64,000 bases of DNA from Planktomarina sp. GTDB lineage: Bacteria; Pseudomonadota; Alphaproteobacteria; Rhodobacterales; Rhodobacteraceae. A program made the translations under genes and the position numbers. The stretch lies in NCBI GenBank assembly GCA_020630595.1, contig JAHDBC010000001.1, positions 255,690 to 319,689 on the forward strand. Direction: 5' to 3'. Numbering within the stretch: position 1 is the first letter of the stretch; every line of letters begins with the position of its first letter. The notes beneath the pieces are model-generated. The model was not told where the DNA came from and ran no database searches. It worked only from the letters and a program-made list of their open reading frames with translations. This document shows, piece after piece, positions 17,695-25,345 of this stretch.

Positions 17695-17751
17695 GTGTCA
17701 AGAAAGGTATTGGAGAAGAAGGTCGTAACAGGTTTGGAGACCGCCCTGTAA
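17695..17751 (+). CDS. 18-residue peptide ORF
   Basis: GTG at 17695 opens an 18-codon frame, MSRKVLEKKVVTGLETAL, ending in TAA at 17749-17751. The ribosome-binding site AAAGGAGGTGATCCA has ideal spacing, 7 nt from GGAGG to GTG. The peptide is basic, possibly a short amphipathic helix, and matches no family I recognise. It could be a functional micropeptide, a leader peptide for the structured RNA downstream, or a decoy that holds ribosomes. The next long gene encodes the ribosome-rescue factor ArfB, which makes a link to translation tempting but unproven; a terminator lies between them. Confidence 0.5.
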   Translation: MSRKVLEKKVVTGLETAL

Positions 17752-17820
17752 GGCAACCCTTTCCGGGTGAAAACCAAGCTTGGATGTAGTGTCCTAATCG
17801 ACCTGCCTCCCACACTTTCG

Positions 17821-17849
17821 AAGGGTCATCGCGCTGCGGTGGCCCTTTT
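17821..17849 (+). terminator. Rho-independent terminator of the small transcript
   Basis: Bases 17821-17832 pair with 17836-17847 in a 12-bp stem (two to three G-T pairs) with a 3-base loop, followed by TTTTCAGTTTG. It ends the small transcript and separates it from arfB. Confidence 0.8.
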
Positions 17850-17893
17850 CAGTTTGATTGTTGTGATTATGTCTTACCCAATGATCTAACTTC

Positions 17894-17938
17894 CGTAGGG
17901 TGGGCGCGTCCCACCGCTTCGCCAACAAGGCCCACCTA
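17894..17938 (+). repeat. GTAGGGTGGGC-type inverted repeat before arfB
   Basis: GGTGGG (17899-17904) pairs with CCCACC (17910-17915) over a 5-nt loop. A second CCCACC (17931-17936), just before the arfB ATG at 17941, could pair with the same GGTGGG. The motif resembles the REP-like TAGGGTGGGC palindromes common in many bacterial genomes; it may equally be a translational switch. Confidence 0.4.
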
Positions 17939-17940
17939 AA

Positions 17941-18354
17941 ATGCTTCGCATCAATGATGATATCACGATTCAGGATTGGGAACTGTCCGAACAGTTCACC
18001 CGGTCCCAAGGGCCGGGCGGGCAACATGTGAACAAAACGTCATCAGCGGTGGAACTGCGTTTCGAAGCCGCCCGCAGCCCCAACCTGCCGCCCTATGTCA
18101 AAGCACGGCTGAAACGCCTTGCCGGTCAGAAATGGACATTGGACGGCGCCGTTTTGCTACGGGTGGAGGAAACGCGTTCGCAAGCCCGCAACCGGGACAT
18201 CGCCCGGGATCGGTTGAAGGCCCTGATCTTGAAAGCCTGCGAACGGCCAAAGCGGCGCGTGCCAACCAAACCGACCTTGGGGTCGCAACGGCGCAGACTG
18301 GATGCGAAAAAACAAAGGGGCGAGGTCAAGCGGTTGCGGGGCCGGATCGATTGA
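17941..18354 (+). CDS. arfB: Alternative ribosome-rescue factor ArfB (YaeJ)
   Basis: The 137-residue protein has the release-factor-like GGQ motif at residues 26-28 in SQGPGGQHVNKTSSAVELRF, followed by a basic C-terminal tail (RRRLDAKKQRGEVKRLRGRID) that enters the empty mRNA channel of stalled ribosomes. Its peptidyl-tRNA hydrolase activity frees non-stop ribosomes when trans-translation is not enough. The size matches ArfB and excludes a full release factor, because the codon-recognition domains are missing. It converges with the TRIC-channel gene, only 4 bp from its stop. An inverted repeat occupies its leader. Confidence 0.94.
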   Translation: MLRINDDITIQDWELSEQFTRSQGPGGQHVNKTSSAVELRFEAARSPNLPPYVKARLKRLAGQKWTLDGAVLLRVEETRSQARNRDIARDRLKALILKACERPKRRVPTKPTLGSQRRRLDAKKQRGEVKRLRGRID

Positions 18355-18358
18355 TGGG

Positions 18359-18982
18359 TTAAATGTCGCGCCCCGGTCGTCCCCGATAGGGCGGCAACGT
18401 CCAACCAAAGATAATTGTGCCAGCCCGAACCGCAAAGGCACAGACTGCCCCGATCGCGGCGCTTTCAAAGCGTGGCAACCCGACCCAGACCAGCCCAACA
18501 TAAACGGCGGCCCCCACCAGCGCGGCGGTGATATAGATTTCCTTGCGTGTGACCGCATTGGGTTGGTCGGTCAGAACGTCGCGCAGGATGCCACCGACTG
18601 TTCCTGTGACCACACCCATGAAGATTGCAATAAACGGCGCGTCGGTGATGTTCAGGCTTTTGAACGCACCAAATACCCCATAAACGGCCAAGGCCACGGC
18701 ATCGAGCCACAGAAGAATGCGATATCGGGATTCGATCAGATGCGCGGTGAAATAAACCAACAGCGCCGTGGCAAGACACACGACAAAATACGTCTGATTG
18801 GCGATCCAAAACACAGGCACATCAAGGATCAGATCACGGATCGTCCCGCCGCCAATGCCGGTCAGGGTCGCCAAAAAGAAGAACCCCATCAGATCAAGCT
18901 GTTGGCGCGACGCGCTTAATGCGCCTGTGGCGGCGAACAAAGCCACGCCAATATAGTCGAAATAGATGATGTAGGGCAGCAT
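18359..18982 (-). CDS. TRIC / UPF0126 family cation channel protein
   Basis: This 207-residue membrane protein contains two copies of the UPF0126 (YicG) unit, each with a glycine-rich kink: GGGTIRDLILD near residue 42 and VGGILRDVLTD near residue 129. About seven membrane helices are predicted. Prokaryotic homologues are trimeric cation channels related to animal TRIC; the physiological role in bacteria is unclear, with amino-acid transport also suggested. It lies 3 bp downstream of pncB on the same strand and is probably the last gene of the NAD-salvage operon. Confidence 0.87.
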   Translation of the reverse strand: MLPYIIYFDYIGVALFAATGALSASRQQLDLMGFFFLATLTGIGGGTIRDLILDVPVFWIANQTYFVVCLATALLVYFTAHLIESRYRILLWLDAVALAVYGVFGAFKSLNITDAPFIAIFMGVVTGTVGGILRDVLTDQPNAVTRKEIYITAALVGAAVYVGLVWVGLPRFESAAIGAVCAFAVRAGTIIFGWTLPPYRGRPGRDI

Positions 18983-18985
18983 GCC

Positions 18986-20278
18986 CTACACCAGCACATC
19001 TTGCTTGGCCTGATCCCCAACCCCGAACACCCGTTTGTACCGGGCGACCTCAGCCGCCGGGCCCATGGCCTTGTTCGGGTTGTCAGACAATTTGACCGTC
19101 GCGCGGCCGTCCGCTTCTACCGCTTTGCAGACCAAGCTGAATGGTGCCAAGGCATCGCCGTCGACCAATCCGCGGAAGTCATTGGTCATCAATGTGCCCC
19201 AGCCAAACGATGGCCTGACGCGGCCGGCGAACTGACCATGCAGGGCGATGATCTTATCAACATCCAGACCGTCTGAAAAAATGACCAGTTTTTGGGTTGG
19301 GTCTTCGCCGCGGGATGTCCACCAATCGATTGCGGTTTCCGCACCTGTTGCTGGGTCGCCGCTGTCGATCCTGATCCCTGTCCAACCGGCCAGCCAATCC
19401 GGCGCATCCGCCAGAAAACCCTTGGTGCCATAGGTATCGGGCAAAATAATGCGCAGGTTACCGTCGTGTTCTTCGTGCCAGTCGGACAGCACATCATACG
19501 GGGCCTGTTTCAGTGCCGCATCTGTATCGGCCAGTGCGGAATACACCATGGGCAATTCATGGGCGTTTGTGCCAATCGCCTCAAGATCGCGGTTCTTGGC
19601 GATCAGGCAGTTGGACGTGCCGACAAAACAATCGCCCAAGCCTTCGTTCATGGCCTGCACACACCAATCTTGCCACAGAAAGCTGTGCCGGCGTCGGGTG
19701 CCGAAATCGGCCAACCGCAATCCATCCACGTCTTTCAGGGCTTCGATTTTTTCCCACAGTTTGGTCATCGCGCGGGCGTACAGGACCTGAAGTTCGAACC
19801 GTCCCATCTGTTTCAGCACCGCCCGGGACCGCAGTTCCATCAGCACGGACAATGCCGGAATTTCCCACAACATCACTTCGGGCCAGGACCCGGCAAAGGT
19901 CAGTTCGTATTGCCCATTCCGCTTTTCCAGATGGTAGTCGGGCAGGCGCAGACCTTCGAACCAATCCATGAATTCAGGGCTGAACATCTGACGCTTGCCA
20001 TAGAAGGTGTTGCCCCGCATCCACGTGCTTTCCCCGCGTGACAGGGACAAGCTGCGGATGTGATCCAATTGTTCGCGCAGCTCACCTTCGTCGATCAGAT
20101 CGGCCAGTGGCACATCCTTGGATCGATTGATCAGGGAAAACGTCACCTGTGTGTTCGGTTTGTTGCGAAATACAGACTGGCACATCAACAGTTTGTAAAA
20201 GTCCGTATCAATCAACGACCGAACAATGGGGTCTATCTTCCATTTGTGGTTCCAGACGCGGGTGGCGATGTCGACCAT
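18986..20278 (-). CDS. pncB: Nicotinate phosphoribosyltransferase
   Basis: The protein has 430 residues. The N-terminus includes SLIDTDFYKLLMCQSVF, the conserved opening of the family, and later GTNAHELPM and RIDSGDPATGAE carry the substrate and phosphate-binding residues. It makes nicotinate mononucleotide from nicotinate and PRPP, using ATP, in the Preiss-Handler NAD salvage route. pncA, which makes the nicotinate, is three genes upstream in the same run. Length is normal for the proteobacterial type. Confidence 0.96.
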   Translation of the reverse strand: MVDIATRVWNHKWKIDPIVRSLIDTDFYKLLMCQSVFRNKPNTQVTFSLINRSKDVPLADLIDEGELREQLDHIRSLSLSRGESTWMRGNTFYGKRQMFSPEFMDWFEGLRLPDYHLEKRNGQYELTFAGSWPEVMLWEIPALSVLMELRSRAVLKQMGRFELQVLYARAMTKLWEKIEALKDVDGLRLADFGTRRRHSFLWQDWCVQAMNEGLGDCFVGTSNCLIAKNRDLEAIGTNAHELPMVYSALADTDAALKQAPYDVLSDWHEEHDGNLRIILPDTYGTKGFLADAPDWLAGWTGIRIDSGDPATGAETAIDWWTSRGEDPTQKLVIFSDGLDVDKIIALHGQFAGRVRPSFGWGTLMTNDFRGLVDGDALAPFSLVCKAVEADGRATVKLSDNPNKAMGPAAEVARYKRVFGVGDQAKQDVLV

Positions 20279-20302
20279 TTTGTTCCCTTTCAGATGCCGC
20301 TG

Positions 20303-20980
20303 TTAGCCGCGGCTGACGCGTTTGCGTTCGGCTTCCAATTCTTTGGGTTTGTGGCGGGCCGCGTCAAGCGTTTCGGCCATGGGCCTGCCCGCAACCGCAC
20401 CGGCGGCAACGGCTTTCAAGCTGTATGTGGGTACATTGCTGGGCCCAAGGGCCGCCCGGGCAAAGGCGTGCGCTGTCAGGTAATCAGTATACGCGGGAAC
20501 GACGCCGGGGCCGGGGACCGCGTTGCCCTTGCTGATCTCTTCGCAGGCGTCGGCATCGGGGCTGATATAGCTGCGGCATATCATCGGGCGGGCGTCATAG
20601 GCGCGGCACATGCGTGTATCTGGGTCCAGGGATGGGCAGGCATCTGGGTGCCATGCGCTGCCATCGGGTTCACCGGCCAAGGGGGCAAGGGCGGTGTGCA
20701 ATCCGCGCGCTTCGATATCAGTGATCAAACCGCCATCTTCGCCAGACAGGATGCAGCAAAACGCGCAGCCTTCCTTGCAGGCAAGGCCACCGGGCAGGCC
20801 GCGCGTCGCCATGGCAATATGCCCAACCTGCCGCGCGGCATCGCCATTTGCCAGATCCTTGGCCGCGACATCTGGTTGGGCATCAACCCATGCATCCAGC
20901 AGCGTCTTGCCCCGGACCACATCCGTATTCTTCGGTGTCACCTTGGCACGGGCCAGACGGTCTTTGATAGATTTCGCCAT
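20303..20980 (-). CDS. YkgJ-type cysteine-cluster protein
   Basis: This 225-residue protein has a pattern of clustered cysteines, CKEGCAFCC near residues 68-76 and CPSLDPDTRMCRAYDARPMICRSY near 113-136, as in YkgJ/YcgN proteins that may bind zinc or an iron-sulfur centre. No membrane segment is seen. The start ATG 20980 is 3 bp from the stop of the preceding membrane-protein gene, and pncB follows after 24 bp, so it belongs to the NAD-salvage operon. Its activity is not known for this family. Confidence 0.82.
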   Translation of the reverse strand: MAKSIKDRLARAKVTPKNTDVVRGKTLLDAWVDAQPDVAAKDLANGDAARQVGHIAMATRGLPGGLACKEGCAFCCILSGEDGGLITDIEARGLHTALAPLAGEPDGSAWHPDACPSLDPDTRMCRAYDARPMICRSYISPDADACEEISKGNAVPGPGVVPAYTDYLTAHAFARAALGPSNVPTYSLKAVAAGAVAGRPMAETLDAARHKPKELEAERKRVSRG

Positions 20981-20983
20981 GGG

Positions 20984-21499
20984 TCAAAGATCCTCGCACT
21001 GGTTATACAGGCTGCAAGATTGGGCTGAAACACCGATGGTTGGGAAGGCATCTGTGTTCAATGTTTTGCCCGGCCCCGTTGTGTACAGAACCAGCCTTTC
21101 ATTGGGGCGCACATAGGTCCAATCTTCCTGATCGATGGAAAAACAATCGGACTGATCGCCGTGTTGTGGCGTCACACCCAACAGCGTGTCGATCTGATCG
21201 CAGGCCGTGCCATCCGCCATTCCATAAATCGCCCCGTCGACGCTGATTTTCAGATCCGAAACCTTGGCCGGGCCCAGTCCCGCATTGATCAGCACCACAT
21301 CAAACCGGGGGCCAGCCGCATCGGCGTAGACCACGCGCCAATCCAATTTGGGCAAGACAGACACCCGGTTGTGTTCATACATGAACCAAGCCTGTGCCGT
21401 TGCGGCAAGGAACGACAAAATCGATACGACAAACGCGATGGCCGAAACCCAAAGCGCAGCGCGGCTTTGGGTATTTGCAGCGTCAGGCAAGTTCAACAC
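20984..21499 (-). CDS. Single-span membrane protein of unknown function
   Basis: I do not recognise this 171-residue protein. One membrane helix (about residues 16-39, LWVSAIAFVVSILSFLAATAQAW in shortened form) anchors it, and the rest appears extracytoplasmic, with beta-strand pattern and a few cysteines (CDQIDTLL, CFSIDQ, CSLYNQC). The start is GTG 21499, overlapping the pncA stop by 17 bp; an alternative TTG follows directly. It sits between pncA and the cysteine-cluster gene in a tight minus-strand run, so a role linked to NAD salvage or its regulation is possible but not shown. Confidence 0.62.
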   Translation of the reverse strand: MLNLPDAANTQSRAALWVSAIAFVVSILSFLAATAQAWFMYEHNRVSVLPKLDWRVVYADAAGPRFDVVLINAGLGPAKVSDLKISVDGAIYGMADGTACDQIDTLLGVTPQHGDQSDCFSIDQEDWTYVRPNERLVLYTTGPGKTLNTDAFPTIGVSAQSCSLYNQCEDL

Positions 21500-22070
21500 C
21501 CGCGTCTTTCATGCCCTGCAGCGCAGCATCCATCGAACCGTTCAGGTCAATGCCGCGGCACAGTGTCAGGTTCACGGTCACGTTGAACCCCAGCTTGGCC
21601 GCATCGACCGCAGAATAGTTGACGCAAAAATCCGTGGCCAACCCAACCAACGTCAGATCCTTTATGCCCCGTGTGCGCAGATATCCTTCCAATCCGGTGG
21701 GGGTTGTCTTGTCGTTTTCGAAAAACGCGGAATAGCTGTCGATCGCAGGGCGGAACCCTTTGCGGATGATCAGATCAGCGTCTGTCCGCAGGTCTGCGTG
21801 AAACGCCGCGCCATGGCTGCCAATGACACAGTGATCCGGCCACAAAACCTGTGGACCATAGGGCATATCAGTGACGGACATGACATCCGCGCCATGGGTC
21901 GACGCAAATGAAGAATGCCCGGCGGGGTGCCAGTCTTGCGTCAAGACAACGGCGTCATGATCCGCCATGGCGGCGTTGATTCCGGGCACAATCGCATCAC
22001 CGTTTTCGACGGCCAGCGCACCACCCGGACAGAAATCATTTTGAACATCGATAACAAGCAAGGCGTTCAT
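21483..22070 (-). CDS. pncA: Nicotinamidase
   Basis: From ATG 22070 the enzyme has 195 residues. The isochorismatase-fold catalytic triad is Asp8, Lys104 and Cys149 (TDFCVN), and the metal site includes Asp46, His48 and His80. It turns nicotinamide into nicotinate for the pncB reaction. The start was chosen because GGAGG lies 6 nt upstream; the frame is open to 22142, but that part overlaps a terminator of the preceding gene. It heads a run pncA, membrane protein, cysteine-cluster protein, pncB, TRIC channel. Confidence 0.95.
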   Translation of the reverse strand: MNALLVIDVQNDFCPGGALAVENGDAIVPGINAAMADHDAVVLTQDWHPAGHSSFASTHGADVMSVTDMPYGPQVLWPDHCVIGSHGAAFHADLRTDADLIIRKGFRPAIDSYSAFFENDKTTPTGLEGYLRTRGIKDLTLVGLATDFCVNYSAVDAAKLGFNVTVNLTLCRGIDLNGSMDAALQGMKDAGVELA

Positions 22071-22120
22071 GGTGTCCTCCGGTTTCGTACATGCAAGTGT
22101 TAGAACTGACCCGGACAAAG

Positions 22121-22156
22121 GAAAAGGCCCCGCGCGATGCACGGGGCCCCTTTTTT
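22121..22156 (-). terminator. Terminator of the fasciclin gene
   Basis: GGCCCCG (22126-22132) pairs with CGGGGCC (22142-22148) over a 9-nt loop. The minus strand has TTTTCC after the stem, and the plus strand has TTTTTT, so it can stop transcription from the fasciclin gene that ends at 22171. Confidence 0.75.
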
Positions 22157-22170
22157 GGAAGATGATTGTC

Positions 22171-22788
22171 TTATTGGACGATCACACCGTCAATGATGTG
22201 GATCACACCGTTTGACGTCGGAATGTCGGCCACGATCACTTCGGCCAGACCGGACGCGTTGGTTTCGATGTAATAGTCACCGGCGGACGATGAAATTGTG
22301 ATCGGCAGGCTGCCCAATGTCTGCAGTTCGACGACACGGTCATCGTTTGCGCCCATGTTCAGTTCGTAAAGGTCGGCTGGGATTTCTGTTTCAGCCAGAT
22401 CACCATCAATACGGAACAGCGTGTCCAGATCGGACGACATGATTTCACCTGGAACAACGTGCATCTGCAGCACATTCACCAGCTGTTCGCGGTTTTCGGG
22501 CAACAGCAGCGCATTCACTTCGTCTTCGCCCAGATCACCAAAGGCAGAGTTGATCGGCGCAAACACGGTAAACGGACCTTCGCCCATCAGCGCAGGGGCC
22601 AAACCAGCTGTTTCAATGGCGGAAACCAATGTGGTCAGGTTACGCACCAGCATTGCATTTTCAACGATGGTTTCGTTGGAATCCAAGACAAATGCGTTTT
22701 TCACGGTTGCGTCTGTCACGGCAGCAGAGGCTGTTGCCAGTGTCATTGCAGTTGTTGTTGCAAGGGCGAGTTTTGTCAGATTTGTCAT
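22171..22788 (-). CDS. Secreted fasciclin (FAS1) domain protein
   Basis: The 205-residue protein starts with a signal peptide (LALATTTAMTLATASAA, about residues 7-23) and contains one FAS1 domain, with TLVSAIETAGLAPALMGEGP at its front, the typical TVFAPINSAF block, and the late segment NGVIHIIDGVI close to the C-terminus. FAS1 proteins act in adhesion at the cell surface or periplasm. It stands alone with its own terminator; an A/T-rich inverted repeat lies about 75 bp upstream of the start. No lipobox is present, so it should be soluble after export. Confidence 0.9.
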   Translation of the reverse strand: MTNLTKLALATTTAMTLATASAAVTDATVKNAFVLDSNETIVENAMLVRNLTTLVSAIETAGLAPALMGEGPFTVFAPINSAFGDLGEDEVNALLLPENREQLVNVLQMHVVPGEIMSSDLDTLFRIDGDLAETEIPADLYELNMGANDDRVVELQTLGSLPITISSSAGDYYIETNASGLAEVIVADIPTSNGVIHIIDGVIVQ

Positions 22789-22864
22789 AACATCTTCCTT
22801 TTCTTGACCGGCAGGATGACCCTGCCCGTTTCACATCGACACAACGGGGACGGGCGGCTTGCGT

Positions 22865-22890
22865 TCCCCAAAAAACCGCAATTTTTGGGA
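22865..22890. repeat. Inverted repeat upstream of the fasciclin gene
   Basis: CCCAAAAA (22867-22874) is inverted as TTTTTGGG (22882-22889) with a 7-nt spacer. It lies in the 228-bp divergent space between the fasciclin and trhO genes, so it may be an operator or a stem-loop in the fasciclin leader. Confidence 0.35.
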
Positions 22891-23016
22891 AATCCACATC
22901 ACAACATTTTGTTAAGCATTTGGCGGAACTTCCCGTTGGTTTTCGTGTTTGCGCGGGCGCAGGGGATTGTTGCGTCCAGCTTGCAGGGGTGCGGCCATTT
23001 CCGCTAAAGGCAGCGC

Positions 23017-23904
23017 ATGATTACCGTTTCCGCCCTGTATCACTTTACGCCTTTTGATGATCCCGCAGCCCTGCAGGGGCCGCTGCTGTCATTGTGCGAA
23101 CACGAAGGGATCAAGGGCACGATCCTTTTGGCGCACGAAGGGATCAACGGCACGGTCGCGGGTCCACGGGCCGGGATCGAACGTTTGTGGTCCCACATTG
23201 ATGCACTGCCGGGGTGCGCGGGATTTGAACACAAGGAAAGCACAGCCGACGCCATGCCGTTCAAACGGATGAAGGTTCGGCTGAAGAAAGAAATTGTGAC
23301 GATGGGGCAGCCCAACGTCGATCCGCGCGCGGGCACCGGGCACTATGTTGACCCCGCCGATTGGAATGCGCTGATCCAATCGCCAGATGTGGCAGTGATC
23401 GACACCCGCAATGATTACGAAGTGGGCATTGGCACATTTGAAGGCGCCATTGATCCGCAAACCAAAACATTCCGCGATTTTCCGCAATGGTGGGAAGACA
23501 ACAAAGATCGCTTTCACAACAAAAAGATCGCGATGTTTTGCACGGGCGGGATTCGGTGTGAAAAATCGACCAATTTTCTGATCGGGCAGGGCGTCGAAGA
23601 TGTTTACCATCTGAAAGGTGGGATCCTGAAATATCTGGAAGACGTGCCCCAAGAAGACAGTACCTGGGAAGGTGAATGTTTCGTGTTCGACAATCGTGTG
23701 TCGGTTGGGCACGGCCTTGTAGAAGGATCCTATGATCAATGTTTTGCCTGCCGCCGGCCGATCACGGAAGCGGACAAAAATCGCCCGGAATACCGCAAGG
23801 GTGTTCAGTGTCACCAGTGTGCAGACGAATATTCAGATGATGACCGCAGTAGATTTGCTGAACGCCAGCGCCAGATCGACGCCGGTGAAATCACGCCGTC
23901 CTAA
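23017..23904 (+). CDS. trhO: tRNA uridine-34 hydroxylase TrhO (rhodanese type)
   Basis: The 295-residue protein has the N-terminal acylphosphatase-like domain (LLAHEGINGTVAGPRAGIE), a rhodanese domain with active-site Cys near residue 174 in FCTGGIRCEKS, and a C-terminal cysteine-rich part (CFACRRPI and CHQCADE). TrhO hydroxylates U34 of tRNA with oxygen, leading to 5-methoxy- and carboxymethoxy-uridine wobble bases. Its last codon shares CTAA with the stop of the Slam-like gene opposite. Confidence 0.94.
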   Translation: MITVSALYHFTPFDDPAALQGPLLSLCEHEGIKGTILLAHEGINGTVAGPRAGIERLWSHIDALPGCAGFEHKESTADAMPFKRMKVRLKKEIVTMGQPNVDPRAGTGHYVDPADWNALIQSPDVAVIDTRNDYEVGIGTFEGAIDPQTKTFRDFPQWWEDNKDRFHNKKIAMFCTGGIRCEKSTNFLIGQGVEDVYHLKGGILKYLEDVPQEDSTWEGECFVFDNRVSVGHGLVEGSYDQCFACRRPITEADKNRPEYRKGVQCHQCADEYSDDDRSRFAERQRQIDAGEITPS

Positions 23905-25220
23905 AACGCATTCTGAAACCCGATAAAGATATCTTGGCTGTCAAATTCACGGATGTTCTGGTTCGATGTTCTTTCCAGCGCCGAAAAACGCACACTGGGT
24001 GTAAAACCGAAATAGCTGATGTTGGGATTTTCAAATCCGACCGAAAGACCCAAATCCCGTTCCCAGCGTTTTTCCGCAAATCCGAATTCAAGCCCGTCCC
24101 ACCGCGCATAGCGCAGGCTTGCTGAAATATCTGTCACCCATCCGGATGTTCCAATTGCGCGCCGGGTTCCGACAGTCAGCCCGACTTGTTCATTGGCAAT
24201 CGACGCACTGATCGCTTGACGATCCTGAACCGTCAGATCAACAGACCAACGCGTGCGGGGCGATGTTTGCCGCGCATAGCCCAGCCCATACGTGTTCTGA
24301 TCGAAATGCAGCCCGGCGACATCATAACGATATCCCAACCGTTTGTATGAAAACGCCAACGTCTGCTGCGCGGTGCGCAGCGTAGATGCGCCCAAGGGAA
24401 TTCGGTGATCAATTGAAATTCCCAAAAACCTGTAATCGTCAGAGGTTTCGTGCATAAACCGCCCCGATTGCAGGCCAATCTGCGTCTGTGCTGTTTGCCG
24501 CGCATTGGGCAACGTCCACGTCAACGCAGTGGTTAGCTGCCGGTTGTCGAATTCTGATCCTTGATAATCTGACTGGCCAAGCCGTGCGACAACATTCAAT
24601 CCGCCCGCAGGCCCGGAATAAAGACGGTAATTTGCCCCAAACCAGAATTGCGCACCAACACCGCTTTCGGCAGAAATGCCGGGATTAAAAGCGCCGTTCA
24701 GGTTTCCACCCGCCAATGACGTTGGATCAAATTCCGTTTCGGATGTGACCTTTGCCACATTCGACGACGGTGCCAGCCCAACGCCGCCAAAAAATTGCAG
24801 CCGCAATTGCGCTTGAGTGTTGCGTAATATCTGGCGGATTCGTGTCCGTTCAAGATCGATACGGCTTAGATCCAGCCCGCGGCGCAAATGAAACAGCGCA
24901 CGCCGGGGCTGGCCTTTGCGCAATCGGATCAACCCTTTCATGACGCGGGGGTCCGCCAGCGCAGGGGCAAGCCGTATGGCTTCGTTTGCGGCGCGTTCAG
25001 CATCATCCAGCAGCCCCAGTTCCAGGGATGCCTTGGCATAAATCAGGGCCGCATCCACCGGGTGTTGGTTCTGAATGGCAAGGGCATTTGCACGGGCCTG
25101 ATCATACTGGCCCTGCGCCAATGCGGTCTGTGCCGCCCGCAAATCCACGGGTGTTTCTGCGTGCAACGGCGCGCCCAGCACCAACAAAACACCCAGAATC
25201 GAAACGATAAAAGCACGCAT
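23901..25220 (-). CDS. Slam-like outer-membrane protein (TPR plus DUF560 barrel)
   Basis: From ATG 25220 (AGGGAA ribosome-binding site) the protein has 439 residues with a signal peptide (about 1-21). Residues 22-140 form tetratricopeptide-like repeats, and FFGGVGLAPSSNVAK near residue 144 opens a DUF560 beta-barrel that ends in the phenylalanine typical of outer-membrane proteins. This is the architecture of Slam, the surface lipoprotein assembly modifier that moves lipoproteins to the cell surface (type XI secretion). No lipoprotein is adjacent; the only TbpB-like candidate in the window is at 52.5-53.3 kb. Other functions of DUF560 proteins cannot be excluded. Confidence 0.75.
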   Translation of the reverse strand: MRAFIVSILGVLLVLGAPLHAETPVDLRAAQTALAQGQYDQARANALAIQNQHPVDAALIYAKASLELGLLDDAERAANEAIRLAPALADPRVMKGLIRLRKGQPRRALFHLRRGLDLSRIDLERTRIRQILRNTQAQLRLQFFGGVGLAPSSNVAKVTSETEFDPTSLAGGNLNGAFNPGISAESGVGAQFWFGANYRLYSGPAGGLNVVARLGQSDYQGSEFDNRQLTTALTWTLPNARQTAQTQIGLQSGRFMHETSDDYRFLGISIDHRIPLGASTLRTAQQTLAFSYKRLGYRYDVAGLHFDQNTYGLGYARQTSPRTRWSVDLTVQDRQAISASIANEQVGLTVGTRRAIGTSGWVTDISASLRYARWDGLEFGFAEKRWERDLGLSVGFENPNISYFGFTPSVRFSALERTSNQNIREFDSQDIFIGFQNAF

Positions 25221-25345
25221 CAATGAATTCCCTAACAATTGCGGCGACAATACATGTCTTTGGCCCCATTGCGATAGTCAAATGGGACTATGCGACCGTT
25301 GGTAGAATATGAAAATACGACAAAGGATTGAGATCGGAATTTTTG

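Larger units (their letters stand above)
17676..17850 (+). ncRNA. Short structured transcript with anti-16S match and own terminator
   Basis: This fills most of the 314-bp space between yhhQ and arfB. Bases 17680-17694 (AAAGGAGGTGATCCA) are complementary over 15 nt to the usual alphaproteobacterial 16S rRNA 3' end, far beyond a normal Shine-Dalgarno. An 18-codon ORF follows at once. After it come a small hairpin (ACCC 17756-17759 with GGGT 17765-17768), the palindrome CCAAGCTTGG (17774-17783), the pyrimidine stretch CCTCCC (17806-17811), which could pair with GGAGG of the ribosome-binding site, and a strong terminator. The unit therefore looks like a separate small RNA that is translated, or that titrates ribosomes. 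I know no named family for it. Confidence 0.5.

Noticed and set aside
17716..17731. AAGGTCGTAACAGG in the 18-codon ORF resembles the 16S helix 45 region AAGTCGTAACAAGG
   Set aside because: The match is short and could arise by chance; only the complementary ribosome-binding stretch is unusual enough to report.
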